Part shown: positions 53,938 to 63,968 of the stretch, one piece after another | Layout of the letters: the number at the start of each line of letters is the position of its first letter | How positions within the stretch are numbered: the stretch's first letter is position 1 | Assembly (NCBI GenBank): GCA_012934845.2 | Contig: WNNJ02001248.1 | Span: 372,001 to 436,000, forward strand | Length of the DNA: 64,000 bases | Reading direction: 5' to 3' | Source of the DNA: Pomphorhynchus laevis | Lineage: Eukaryota > Acanthocephala > Palaeacanthocephala > Echinorhynchida > Pomphorhynchidae | Made by a program: the position numbers and the translations under genes | The notes under the pieces: generated by a model | What the model saw: the letters and a program-made list of their open reading frames with translations, nothing else | Database searches by the model: none | Told to the model about the DNA's origin: nothing

Positions 53938-56356
53938 TCCGCAGCAGGATTCAATTTCCCAGGTCGGTAATAGATGCTAAAATCGTAACAAGAAAGTTCT
54001 AGCATCCACCTTTCTATCTTTTCGTTTTTGATTTTATTTTCCCCTTTGAGATTAAAACAGGAAGCTGATGAACTTTTGATCTGTCAAAATTCGAAAATGC
54101 CTGCCAAACAGGAAGTGTCTCCATTTTCTTAAAGCCTCGATTATGGTGTGAACTTCCTTTTCCACCAAAGAGTATCGTTGTTCGTTTTTGGATAGTGTTT
54201 GAGAAAAGAAGGCTATCGGCCTTCCATTCCATTAAGAGTGGCAGCCAAGCAATTGCATGACGCATCCGTTTCTACTGTCAATTCTTAAGTTCCGTCGATG
54301 TGTATAAACATGCTCTTGCAATATCTTGCTTTGAAAGTAAAGAATATGAAACGGCTTCTTCACATACCGGAAAGCTAGTAACAGTAGTCAAATGTCTAAT
54401 TTTATCCGAGTACTTTTTGATCCAAGATGAGTAGTATGCGAACAGTCCTGTAACTCGTTTCAAGGCCTTCATGTCGGAGGGTGTTGGAAGTTTGAATAGA
54501 GCTTAAAGACGGACAAGATCAGGCCGTAGCTTCTCGTGAGAAACCAGATACTCATCATCTTAATACTAGTATTATTAAAGTCACACTTCTCGGAATTATA
54601 AATCAAGCCAATTTGGGTTGCTACGGTGTTAAATCGAGAAAGATTTTCATCGTGTTCAGCTCGTGTCTTTCCCCAGATAGTGATATTGTCCAAGTAGGCA
54701 AAAGTATTCTTTAAATTCTTAGATTTGAGTATGTTATCCATGGCTCGTTGAAATCAAGCAACAGCGTTTGTTAACCCAAAGGATAAAGGCTTGAACTGGT
54801 AGAATTTTTCGTCTGCTTCAAATCCTGTATACCTCCGATCTTCTTTATGAATTTCGATTTGTTGATATGCTGACCTCAAATCTATTGCAGAGAAAAATTT
54901 ATAACAGCTTACATCGGATACAAGGGATTGAAGATTAGGCAGTGGATATGCATCTAGGACTGTATAACGGTTAATAGTTTGTGAGTAATCAATCACCAAT
55001 CTTTGTCGATGATTTACTGATTGGGTTATTAATATTTGGGCGCGCCATGGAGAAGTGGAAGGTTCAATTATATCATCCTTCAACATTCTTGCAATTTCGT
55101 TTCTGATATACATTCGATCTGAATTTGAAAAGCGACTTGAACGAGTAGCAATTGGTCTGCAGTCATGAGTTAAGTGTTCATACAGTCGAATTGTTTCAAT
55201 GTCGACGGCTCGCATCAGTGCAACGATCAAGTCAGATTGTACGCCTCCCATTCAAATCGTAACATTTTTATGACGCATAATGAACTTGATAACAAGTATA
55301 CATTCAGTACACAACTTATCCATGATGTTAAAAGTAATATTATCATATTTCGTGTTGTTAATCTCGATGGTAGTGAAAAGTTCCCCACGAGTTTGCGTTT
55401 GCATATTGCTAGTGGTCATGGTAATTGCCCGTCGTGTCCCGCGAATAGGAAATTGAAGTCAATTAGCTGTTTTAGTGCAAATAAAGTTATTAGAACTTCC
55501 AGAATCGAATAAACTTCGAACGTTTGCCCGTTAATTGGGATCGTATTAATAGATTTAGATTTTCGATATGAACATGTTATTGTGCTAATTGCCGAATTAC
55601 TCCACTTTGAACTGCGGCAGGCACGTGTATAATGGCCAATTTTTCCACAATTATTACACGTTTACTCTTTCGCGGAGCAAGATGTCCTCCGATGTTTCTT
55701 TGATCCACCACAGAAAAACATTTCCAATTTACATTATACAATGCGGCAGCATTCATCGGATTTACAATTTCGTCATCGTGTGAATCATTAAGTGGACTTT
55801 GGTTAGGAAGCGTAGCGCGAAAGTACGATCATTCGAAAACAGTTGATCGATTTTCGGCCATATCTATAGCCTAAGCTATTTCTGATGCATCTGATAGTTG
55901 CAACAAGTTGTTATCGAGTAGCCTTTCACGAATTTTTGTGGTCGCAATGTTCAGCAGATGTTACGTTCTTGAAGTCGCATTCAACTGTGAGTTGCTTCAA
56001 CATATTAATGTACTGTGAAATGTCTTCTCCTTTGAGTTGATTTGCGAGTATAGAACATGTGACGACGGTACACGACATTGACTGGCTTGTCGTACATTGC
56101 CTTTAATATCCCTACAGTCTTGTTATAGGAATCGGCCGTTTGTACTGATTTAAAAATCTCCGGTGATATAGTTTCGAAGAATTGTGGGTTGTACATTATA
56201 CGGTGTGTTAATATATTGCAAAAATTCCTCGAATGTGGCGAACCAGTGTCTCCAGCTGTCAGTAGCCTTATGTTCATGCGGTAAAGCTGTAAGTTTGTCA
56301 AGTTATAGATAACGGGCGAAATCAGAATCTGATGGACGTGAATCTTGCTGAGACAT
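53938..56356 (-). pseudogene. Gypsy-2 gag-protease-RT-RNase H, broken
   Basis: The gag ATG is at 56356; a stop comes after 17 codons, and DSWRHWFATFEEFLQY follows. Zinc-knuckle remnants (CNNCGKIGHYTRAC) lie near 55640-55690. The protease keeps FDSGSSNNFI near 55490-55520. RT frame 55251-54754 has RLVIDYSQTINRYTVLDAYP and KFFSAIDLRSAYQQIEI; the next frame has FAYLDNITIWGK, with the second Asp of YLDD changed to Asn. The connection domain (GLFAYYSSWIKKYSDKI) and RNase H (ending near YYRPGK) follow in further frames, up to LINE-A3. Confidence 0.8.
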
Positions 56357-56434
56357 TAATTAATGAGCCTATAAATTGTTTTATTTTTGTATAAAAAATT
56401 AAAGAGATAAAATACACAAGTGAGCCTATAAAAT

Positions 56435-56526
56435 TGTTGAATGTAGACTAAAGTAGTTTTTATACTCTCAATCTAGAATACATGAGTAACAACACAAATA
56501 CAATGATAAAATCAAGTTTCATAACA
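56435..56526 (-). repeat. Gypsy-2 5' LTR
   Basis: On the minus strand it starts TGTTATGAAACTTGAT. It is 92 bp, matching the 100-bp 3' LTR with an indel of about 8 bp. GTAAA follows on the plus strand as the target duplication. Confidence 0.82.
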
Positions 56527-56531
56527 GTAAA

Positions 56532-56785
56532 TATGTGTGTCGCAACCTAACGTAATAATATACTATGAATATCATCAGGCCCTGAACATTTTTCAACGGT
56601 CAAACTAGATAAGATATTGAAAATATCAAGTGGATCAAAAAGAATGTTTTGTTCCTTATATTGGGGGGATGAATTATTTGTCGTAATATGATAATCACAC
56701 AGGGAAGATTGATTGTGAGTGAGACATAAGTTATGGGCACTTATATTAGTGATGGAGAAAGGAGAAACATATTTTCGAAAATTTA
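56532..56785 (-). pseudogene. LINE-K, start of RT
   Basis: Minus strand: FRKYVSPFSI, then ILFDPLDIFNILSSLTVEK and CSGPDDIHSILL, the block before RT motif 1 (compare SSPGPDGLHPQILK in LINE-D). Gypsy-2 interrupts it on one side, LINE-M on the other. Without Gypsy-2, LRHTYLLLVLVN would follow in frame. Confidence 0.7.
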
Positions 56786-56825
56786 CCATCGGTGCTTCAA
56801 ACAACTTACAAAATCAAGCTAATAT

Positions 56826-58019
56826 GGAACGGAACTCAGGTATTTCCAATGTAACATCGAATTTTCAAGCCAAAGAAAACAAGGTTAGTCCTATTTCGTC
56901 TAATTTTTTAATCTCAAGCACAGATGGAGAACTCCCTCCTGTGCCTAAAGTGGTGAATCTGGTAATAATCAGACTTCTTCAACCATTTGAAAGGAAGAAT
57001 ATTTTCAATATTTTTCTGAGAGAGTTTACAAGCTCTTATAAGAAGAGAATTCTATTTAATTCGATAAAATATTTAGATTCCGAAATCAGGGTTTCTTTCA
57101 GCTGTCCAGATCTGGCAGCATCGTACCTAGAATTTTTCGAAACACACTTAAAAGAATTTGGGTCAACTACTTACAGGCCTATTCAGGCGACTTTGAAAAT
57201 TAATAATTTTCCGCCATTCGCAACGGAGGAAGATATCATTGCTCTCACATCTGAGTTCAAAATTCATAATATTCGCCCAATCCTGGGCAAGAAAGGCCAG
57301 GCTATACCAATAGCATTCTGTTCTACCGCAGTCGATCAGGCGGAATGTCTGGCTAAAAGCAAATGTAACCCCTTTCTGGGGTACAATCTTTCTTTCAATA
57401 TCGTAGATGCTGATGACTTAACATACCCCCATTGCAATGGGTGCCACCTCTGGGGGCACTGGTCCTCGAACTGTACTAGGCCCCATACGTGTGGGGTTTG
57501 CAGCTCTTCCGAAGTCCATGAGGGGAAATGTTCTCTCCCCCCTCTGTGTTCCAATTGTGGTGGTCAGCACCCGGCCTGGTCTAGAAGATGTCCTATCTTC
57601 AAAGAATACAAATTAAGGCATTGTGGGGCACCGGTCAAACCGGCCCACTTTGCCGCTGCCAGCTTATCCAATTCAAACGGTTATGGTATGTCGGACACCG
57701 ACATTTTCAAAATTGTTGACGCAAGACTACAGACATATAAAGACGAGATTCGAGCCTTAATGAACCATCTGATAGCGAAATTCGAGGAGTCCCGTTCTCC
57801 TCCATCGACGATTCTTACCTCTTCAAAGAGAGCCCCCGTTCTAAGAAGAGATCATCTTCTAAACAAAAGTTGGCTTCCTTGAAGTTGGCAAAGAAAGATG
57901 ATATATGCTGGGAGTTGTTGGCCTCAGAGGGAGATGAAGATAATGCCGGTGGGCAAGTGTCTTCTCCTGGTAGGGCTGGGAGTGAGAAGGGCAACTTTCT
58001 CTCTCCTAGTTTCTGCTAG
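56826..58019 (+). pseudogene. LINE-M ORF1 (Gag-like, CCHC zinc knuckles), late frameshift
   Basis: I use the in-frame ATG at 56826 because the longer open frame from 56719 runs into antisense LINE-K. Order: Ser-rich N-terminus, an RRM-like region (VVNLVIIRLLQPFERKNIF; ATLKINNFPPFATEEDIIAL), then three cysteine knuckles: CNGCHLWGHWSSNC, CGVCSSSEVHEGKC and CSNCGGQHPAWSRRC. This layout is typical of Jockey/I ORF1 proteins, which bind the RNA. The frame stops at 57882, but the C-terminal tail (KLASLKLAKKDD) continues in another frame to 58019, so one frameshift is likely near 57800-57840. Confidence 0.78.
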
Positions 58020-58053
58020 GAGGTAGGCATCCCACTCCAGCTGTCGTAACACA

Positions 58054-60513
58054 ATGCAAAGTAGTCAAGAGCCTTTTTCACTGAATATACTTCAGTGGAA
58101 TTCGGGAGGTGCTTCTGCTCTTAGCCTTCTATCTGGTAGAGATGCGGATGTTATAGTCCTTCAGGAGACGCGGTCTATCCGTATCCCCCAGGACATTACT
58201 CGATTTATCCCCAAGCATATTTACACCCACTTCACTCCGTACATAACCCCTCCTCACGCCTCTTCATCTCAAGGTCTCTTAACCCTAGTTAAATGCTCCT
58301 TAAGATCATCCCTTCTTTTAAACTATTCTTGTCCAGCCCTGTCTTGTTTAGCTGTTTCACTTTGTAAGAATGGTAAACGTATCAGCATAGCCAATATCTA
58401 TATTAGGCCAGGGGAAATTCACAAGAACCGTGATCTCCTGGACCGTATCTTGGGTAGTGGCTATGACATGTTACTCGGTGACTTCAACGACAGAACTGGT
58501 CGTTGGATTAATGCAGCACTCCGCAGAGCCAGGAACGATTACCTTATTCACAAACCACCGTCCCCAACTTTTCATTGCTCAACAACTAATTCTCTCCTCG
58601 ACATATTACTGCTTCATAAGATGTGGTTGTTGAAACCCATCTGCACTGAGCAGTCGCGCCAAAAACAGACCATCTCTCATGACCTAATTCGTTGGCGGAT
58701 AGAGGAAGATACGTTGCTTAGAAGGAGGTTTCACTTTGATCCCATCAGAGTGGCTTTCTTTCAGGCGGCTATCCAACTCTTCCCCAGAATTGGTAATGAG
58801 AATTTGACCGAATTTAATTCCTTCCTCTCCTCGCAAGCTACCGCGTTTCTTTCGACTACCTATAAAGGTCATATTTACAATCCCACTCCAACAAAACTCA
58901 AGGTTTTGGCTAAAATGCTAGGTCTTCCCAATGTCTCTGTTTCCGCCAGGCAGGCCATCTCGAATGAATACTGGAGCACTAGATATAGGTTCCAGCTGAG
59001 CAGGGATAAGGCGAACATCGCTCACCTTAACCCTTCTCAGTCTTCCTTCTGGAAGATATTCAAGAAGGAGAAGTTTGTCTGTTGGAAGGATAGAGCTTTG
59101 GGTTGGATTGGTAGTATAGGCCTTGATAATGTTTTGAAGGAGTCACTATCCCTACATAATTATGGAGCCACTCAATCTCCCCAACCAATCCCGCCTTGGG
59201 GTGACTTCAGAAGCAGGGACTTATCTGTTACAGATATCCTGAACTCCTGGGGGCCACTTCCGGGCACCTCTAAATCCGTCGCTCCACTATCTTCTCGAGT
59301 CTGTCAGCTTTTGACAGCCGATCAAAGAAGAGAAGTGGCCGTCACAATGCTTTTAGCCTCACCATCCGATGTAGCCGGCATCAATATTAGTCGTAGAATT
59401 TTCTTACCAAAGCATAGTCCGGTTTCATGTCCCAAAGATCTGCGTCCCATTTCGATTCAAAACTCCCTCATCTCCATCTACGAAAAAGCGCTTGCGCGTA
59501 GAATCCGCGACCATTTAAGTAGGCGTAATTTGATCCCACCGAGTTTTCACGGGTTTGTCAAGGGACGCTCGGTTCATTCAGCAATAGGTGAAGTGCATCA
59601 GTTTTGTAGGGATAATAGCCATCAACTAGCTGTGGCTGTTTTCCTTGACTTTTCTGCTGCATTTGACCGCATTTCCATTCCCTTTGTTATCTCCTCTCTC
59701 AGGTCACTCGGGTTGCCTGCGAGAATTGTTAACAGGGTGGAGATATTACTGTTTACCAAGAGGTTCTACTATGAAGACGACCCTGATGCGTGTCAGTTCT
59801 ACCCTATTACAGGTGTGCCCCAAGGATCCCCACTTTCTCCTATCTTATTTCTTGCTGCCTCCATTGTACTATTCAAGAATTTTAAACGTGATCAACATCT
59901 AGTGGTATACGCTGATGATACCACGGCCCTGTTCTCTGGACGCAGGTGCAAAGATGTCGCTTCGGACATCAGCCGTTTCTTTTTAAGATTAACAGACCAG
60001 CTGACCCTATCCAATCTTATTTTAAATTCATCAAAATCGCAGGTAGTTGTCTTTCATGGCACCCCTGCGACAAAGAAAAAATTAAAGAGACTAGCACTCT
60101 CAGCTCTATCTTCTATATTGACTAATCAACCACTCCCTACCTTCACAAGTCGAGTAAAATACCTGGGGTTCACTGTTACGGTGAACTGGTCGGCGAAAGC
60201 TGACCTGGATAGACTTAAACGTATCCTGAAGAAAGCTAGGTGGGCCCTGAAACGGGCTCAGCATCTGTCGTTGAATGGGAAAACCCAAGTGCGCCTCTGG
60301 GGTACTTGGGCTATCTCGGGATTAGTCTTCTTTTCGAGAGGACGTCCTCCAGAGCAAAGACTAAGGTTTCTCAAGCTCCTCATCTCGCGATTACCGCGCA
60401 TAGTCCGCCTAGATTGGATTCTTCGGGGGGTGATAGACCCCGGGTGGTTCAGTCGAAGAGCGGCGTGTTGGATGTGCTGGAGGGCTCAGATCCCGCTGGA
60501 CCTGAGGCCGTGA
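58054..60513 (+). CDS. LINE-M ORF2: APE endonuclease plus reverse transcriptase, open
   Basis: An uninterrupted 819-codon frame. Endonuclease: LQWNSGG (Asn16), VLQETR (Glu38), LLGDFNDRTG (about residues 139-148), NSLLDILLL and SHDLIRW, covering the metal-binding and catalytic residues expected of an APE-type nuclease. RT: DLRPISIQNSLISIYEKAL, FHGFVKGRSVHSAI, AVFLDFSAAFDRIS, GVPQGSPLSPILFL and VVYADDTTAL (YADD at residues 619-622, 59908-59919). It overall resembles I/Jockey-group ORF2. No RNase H or Cys motif is evident at the C-terminus; the last about 60 residues may be frameshifted. Confidence 0.85.
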   Translation: MQSSQEPFSLNILQWNSGGASALSLLSGRDADVIVLQETRSIRIPQDITRFIPKHIYTHFTPYITPPHASSSQGLLTLVKCSLRSSLLLNYSCPALSCLAVSLCKNGKRISIANIYIRPGEIHKNRDLLDRILGSGYDMLLGDFNDRTGRWINAALRRARNDYLIHKPPSPTFHCSTTNSLLDILLLHKMWLLKPICTEQSRQKQTISHDLIRWRIEEDTLLRRRFHFDPIRVAFFQAAIQLFPRIGNENLTEFNSFLSSQATAFLSTTYKGHIYNPTPTKLKVLAKMLGLPNVSVSARQAISNEYWSTRYRFQLSRDKANIAHLNPSQSSFWKIFKKEKFVCWKDRALGWIGSIGLDNVLKESLSLHNYGATQSPQPIPPWGDFRSRDLSVTDILNSWGPLPGTSKSVAPLSSRVCQLLTADQRREVAVTMLLASPSDVAGINISRRIFLPKHSPVSCPKDLRPISIQNSLISIYEKALARRIRDHLSRRNLIPPSFHGFVKGRSVHSAIGEVHQFCRDNSHQLAVAVFLDFSAAFDRISIPFVISSLRSLGLPARIVNRVEILLFTKRFYYEDDPDACQFYPITGVPQGSPLSPILFLAASIVLFKNFKRDQHLVVYADDTTALFSGRRCKDVASDISRFFLRLTDQLTLSNLILNSSKSQVVVFHGTPATKKKLKRLALSALSSILTNQPLPTFTSRVKYLGFTVTVNWSAKADLDRLKRILKKARWALKRAQHLSLNGKTQVRLWGTWAISGLVFFSRGRPPEQRLRFLKLLISRLPRIVRLDWILRGVIDPGWFSRRAACWMCWRAQIPLDLRP

Positions 60514-60639
60514 CATCATTATGAAGACTAAATGCTATTATGAATTATCTTATTTGAACTGCATTTTTTTTTCTAATGTCTCTTTTCGTTATTTTTTAGT
60601 GGTTGTTAGTTATTTAAGAAATTCCTTATCTTATCTTAT

Positions 60640-61020
60640 ATTTTCGCTCACCATCGACCAGACCGTTGATTGCTGATAATGCTTTTTATACGGTTGCTTA
60701 TTAGTTGAAAAATTTGTTTTTGATCAACACAATGCGAGGAACATATGTCAGCAATGAATTGATGTTTTTTTTCTAACGTTTAATATATATTAATCCTTTG
60801 CGAATAGCAGTATAAAATTTGTAGGAACCAAGACTACGCTTAAATAGCATGAGAGCATCATCTCGTTCTCTGATAGCACTTTTCAACTCATTATCGAACC
60901 ATTTGGGTTTGGAATAATGTGGTTTACGTGTTACGAAAGGTGAAAAGGTGTAAAATAGATTAGTCAATGTTGTGTGAAAGAATGACCAAGCCACATGAAC
61001 AAACCGTTCTAACACAAGGC
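60640..61020 (-). pseudogene. LINE-K endonuclease-RT linker
   Basis: Frame 61033-60773 gives VAWSFFHTTLTNLFYTFSPF, then KPKWFDNELKSAIRERDDA, the conserved linker block (compare NPPWFNRELKSELRRRN). It continues in another frame (DQKQIFQLISNRIKS) to about 60640, where LINE-M begins. Gypsy-3 adjoins at 61021, so the endonuclease probably lies beyond the window. Confidence 0.68.
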
Positions 61021-61095
61021 TGACGTAAACCAAAATATGGCTTTATTTGACAATCTAGAACAAACAAAACGTTTATAGTTATAATGTCATATCAT
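61021..61095 (-). repeat. Putative 3' LTR of Gypsy-3
   Basis: About 75 bp ending in ...TACGTCA on the minus strand, with AATAAA inside, after the last integrase codons. Boundaries are unverified because the 5' LTR is out of the window. Confidence 0.4.
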
Positions 61096-61228
61096 CTTCA
61101 TCCATTATGTAATCGTTGAAACGGCTTGGCATTTTACGTAAGCGTTGGCTACGCCAGACCCGTGGACGTTGTTGATTTCTGACCAGTTCGCTGACCATTG
61201 TTTGCTGATAGTCATCAAAATGTTTTGG

Positions 61229-61501
61229 TTAACTCACTGTCTTGTCCGCTTCCCCTTTTGTCTGGTTTTGATCAATCTGTGGCTCGCTTTGGGTGTTGTC
61301 TCCTGATACATTGTAATTGGTCGCTTTGGTTGGTTCCGTAGTCCGTGTGTATGTTGTCTCTGAGTTTGACTCGTTAGATATATCTGGAAACGGTGTGTAA
61401 TCATCAGCGTAAGGAGCCAGATGCTTCAACGATACGGTTGTTTCTCGTCCATCGTCGAATCTGATAGAAGCTCTGGATGGATCACATCTCAGAAGTTCCA
61501 C
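61229..61501 (-). pseudogene. Gypsy-3 integrase C-terminus after frameshift
   Basis: VELLRCDPSRASIRFDDGRE and TTVSLKHLAPYADD, followed by a Thr/Asn-rich tail. It corresponds to YPNNREAIVSLRYLSP of Gypsy-2 and YNDGREGIVNARDIA of Gypsy-1. It is out of frame with the upstream integrase by a shift near 61500. Confidence 0.75.
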
Positions 61502-62700
61502 GACCTGTACTTGAGATCATATTTGCTAGAGCGAACATGCTGTTTTAATAGAACTTTGCCATGCGTAAGTAACCAAGTTGGTAACGCCTTCCCTATGCAA
61601 GATCTGCGCTTAAAACGAAAGAACCTCTCATGAGGAGTACAATTCGTCGAAGTGCAAAGCAATGATCTTACTGAATGTAGTGCAGCTGGTAGAGATGATT
61701 CCCACATCGTGATTGGTCTATTATGAGAGGCTAAATCGAGCTCAATAGCCTTCCAGATTATACCGTTGTACTTTTCGACCTGGCCATTACATGTCGGATT
61801 GTATGGACAGCTTCGACTTGATGATATTCCTAATCGATTTAAATAATCGCTGAACTCTCTCGCAACAAATGCTGGACCACGATCGGAGTGAATCATTGCG
61901 GGCATTCCAAACATGAAGAATAATTTCTCAAGACATGCGATGACTGTTGATGTCGTCATGTTAGAACATGGAATGGAGAATGGAAACCTCGAGACTTCGT
62001 CGATTACGACCAAGATATAACGGTTGCGTGTTGATGATGGAATCGGTCCTTTGAAATCTAGTGATAAGCGCTCGAATGGTTGGCATGCTTTTATTAAGGC
62101 GTGATCGTTTGGCTTGAAGAATCTTGGTTTAAGCCGAGAGCAAACGCCACAATTTTTGACGATGTTTTTGATGTCCTCGACAGAACATGGAATATTCCGA
62201 CTACGGATAAAGTGGTACAACCTCGTCACTCCCGGATGGCATAATGATTGGTGCAGAAACTTAGTATGGGTCAACACATTGTTGCTGGTCAATCCACAAT
62301 ATTGTCGGGACAATGCATCAGCGACTGTATTGTCTTTCCCCGGCCGATAGAAAATTTCATATTGATACGGGGCCAACTCAATGCGCCATCTTACAAGTTT
62401 CTCATTCTTTATAGTGCTTTTGTGTCGGTCGTTGAATATGAACGAAACACTCGCTTGGTCTGTAATCAGTTGAAATTTTCGACCCAGCAAATAATGTCGC
62501 CAATATTTGAGGCATTCAACGATCGCAAGGGCCTCTTTTTCAACTGATGAATATGTCTTGGTAGCCCCCTGTAATGTTTTCGAAAAGAAAGCAAGCGGCT
62601 GCCCATCTTGAGAGAGTACTCCTGCAATGGCATTCTTTGATGCATCCGTCTCGACAATGATCATTTTCGACTCGTCGAATACTTTTAGGCAGCTTCCGCG
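61489..62700 (-). CDS. Gypsy-3 RNase H and integrase
   Basis: The open frame extends upstream to 62823, but its meaningful part begins near 62695 after a frameshift from the RT frame. RNase H: IIVETDASKNAIAGVLSQ, SVEKEALAIVECLKYWRHYL, LITDQASVSF, DNTVADALSR. Integrase: LHQSLCHPGVTRLYHFIRS and CGVCSRLKPRF (HHCC), LSLDFKGPIPS, MIHSDRGPAFVAREF and NPTCNGQVEKYNG (D, D, E). All catalytic acidic residues are recognisable. It removes RNA from hybrids and inserts the cDNA (family knowledge). Confidence 0.85.
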   Translation of the reverse strand, partial: RGSCLKVFDESKMIIVETDASKNAIAGVLSQDGQPLAFFSKTLQGATKTYSSVEKEALAIVECLKYWRHYLLGRKFQLITDQASVSFIFNDRHKSTIKNEKLVRWRIELAPYQYEIFYRPGKDNTVADALSRQYCGLTSNNVLTHTKFLHQSLCHPGVTRLYHFIRSRNIPCSVEDIKNIVKNCGVCSRLKPRFFKPNDHALIKACQPFERLSLDFKGPIPSSTRNRYILVVIDEVSRFPFSIPCSNMTTSTVIACLEKLFFMFGMPAMIHSDRGPAFVAREFSDYLNRLGISSSRSCPYNPTCNGQVEKYNGIIWKAIELDLASHNRPITMWESSLPAALHSVRSLLCTSTNCTPHERFFRFKRRSCIGKALPTWLLTHGKVLLKQHVRSSKYDLKYRSWNF

Positions 62701-63968
62701 ATCTCTTGTTTGATTGAGTTGAATGCATTTGCTGAATTTGTAGCCAGGGGGAATTCGTGCACGTCTAGAAGAGGGTGGATCTTCTCTGAAAAGTTTGATA
62801 TCCACCTGGAATAATGGGCACACATGCCGAGAATCCTTTTAAGGTCTGTAACATTCCGAGGCTGTTCCATGGTTGTAATAGCTTTTGTTCTATCAGGGTC
62901 GGGTCGTATGTTATTGTGTGTTACCAGGTAGCCGAGCAAACAAATCGACGTGAGACCGTACTTACATTTACTTTCGTTCAAGGTTAGTCCATACTTAACA
63001 GTAGTATCTTTGAATAGACGTAGGTTCACATCGTGATCGCCTTTATCTGTACCGCATACGACAATATCATCCAAATATGCAAATGTACCCTTCAGCGATT
63101 CGGCTTCTATCATATTAACTATGATTCTCTGAAAGACGGCCGGGGCATTTGTCAATCCAAATGGAACCCGGTTAAATTCGTAAAGCTTGCCCATTGCTTC
63201 GAAGGCGGTGTAACACTTCTCTGACTCTCGCATTGGCACTTGGTGATACGCGGACGTCAAATCAATCCGGCTGAAGAACGTATACGTAGCGATACGTTCA
63301 ATAGTACTGTCAATCCTGGGAAGTGGATATGCATCTAGTTCGGTGAACTTATTAATTGTCATCGAATAATCCACCACAAGTCTTTGCTTCCCTGATGGAT
63401 TTGAAACGACCATTACTTGCGTTCGCCAGGATGACTGACTGTGACGAATAATTCCTTCGCGCAATAATCTCTGAACTTCACGATCGATGAAATCGGAATG
63501 CAAGCGGCTGTACTTCCTTGATTTGACAGCAATGGGGCGACAACCTGGTGAGAGCGTGTTAAATAAACTCGGCTCTTCTATCCTAATGGAATCTAATGCG
63601 GCTAGGGTCAACGTTGGAGTATGAGAACTGAGGGATAGTGTCACGGTTTTGAATCCGGATAGAAAGGAATGTCCCAAAATGACATCACAACACAAGCATG
63701 GAAGGCATAGAAACTTAACGTCATGATACGTTCGTCCTTGAATCATCGCGTTTGCAAGGCAATATTTCTTAACAGTAGACGATTTGTCTGTGGCGGCCAT
63801 CGTTATGACATTGTGACATGAATGTGTAGTCAATCTCAACCTCTTTGCAACTGAAGCATTTATAAAATTCGTCGAACTCCCGGTGTCAATCAACGCTCTC
63901 ATATTATGATCATTTACCTTAATGTTTACGATCGAACGTCTTAGGTCGTTATTTATACTAGCGAGCAT
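62685..63968 (-). CDS. Gypsy-3 protease and reverse transcriptase
   Basis: An open frame of 427 codons; its first Met need not be the true start because gag-pro sequence probably runs on beyond 64000. The aspartic protease motif LIDTGSSTNFI is at residues 26-36. RT: WRTQVMVVSNPSGKQRLVVD, TFFSRIDLTSAYHQVPMRE, GLTNAPAVFQRIIV and FAYLDDIVVCG (YLDD at about residues 298-301, 63077-63066), then LGYLVTHNNIRPDPDR and GMCAHYSRWISNFSEKIHPL. Both catalytic Asp of YLDD are kept, unlike in Gypsy-1 and -2. It continues into RNase H after a frameshift near 62690. Confidence 0.87.
   Translation of the reverse strand: MLASINNDLRRSIVNIKVNDHNMRALIDTGSSTNFINASVAKRLRLTTHSCHNVITMAATDKSSTVKKYCLANAMIQGRTYHDVKFLCLPCLCCDVILGHSFLSGFKTVTLSLSSHTPTLTLAALDSIRIEEPSLFNTLSPGCRPIAVKSRKYSRLHSDFIDREVQRLLREGIIRHSQSSWRTQVMVVSNPSGKQRLVVDYSMTINKFTELDAYPLPRIDSTIERIATYTFFSRIDLTSAYHQVPMRESEKCYTAFEAMGKLYEFNRVPFGLTNAPAVFQRIIVNMIEAESLKGTFAYLDDIVVCGTDKGDHDVNLRLFKDTTVKYGLTLNESKCKYGLTSICLLGYLVTHNNIRPDPDRTKAITTMEQPRNVTDLKRILGMCAHYSRWISNFSEKIHPLLDVHEFPLATNSANAFNSIKQEIAEAA

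Larger units (their letters stand above)
49864..56526 (-). mobile_element. Gypsy-2 LTR retrotransposon, split by LINE-A3
   Basis: Minus-strand element with LTRs at 56526-56435 and 49963-49864 and perfect 5-bp duplications GTAAA (49859-49863, 56527-56531). The first part, 56434-53938, carries gag, protease, RT and RNase H; the last part, about 51160-49964, carries integrase. LINE-A3 lies between, breaking the RNase H end at YYRPGKLNPAA. Without LINE-A3 the element would be about 3.9 kb. It inserted into LINE-K. Many stops. Confidence 0.88.
56790..60640 (+). mobile_element. LINE-M, nearly full-length I/Jockey-like LINE
   Basis: A two-ORF element: ORF1 with CCHC fingers, ORF2 with endonuclease and RT in one open frame of 819 codons. 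It is inserted in LINE-K between its linker (60640-61020) and RT start (56532-56785). The 5' boundary is uncertain by about 40 bp; the 3' boundary near 60640 follows repeated CTTAT units. It is the least damaged element in the window. Confidence 0.82.

Noticed and set aside
56719-56825. The upstream ATG at 56719 as the start of LINE-M ORF1.
   Set aside because: This stretch is antisense to LINE-K sequence; the ATG at 56826 fits the element boundary better.
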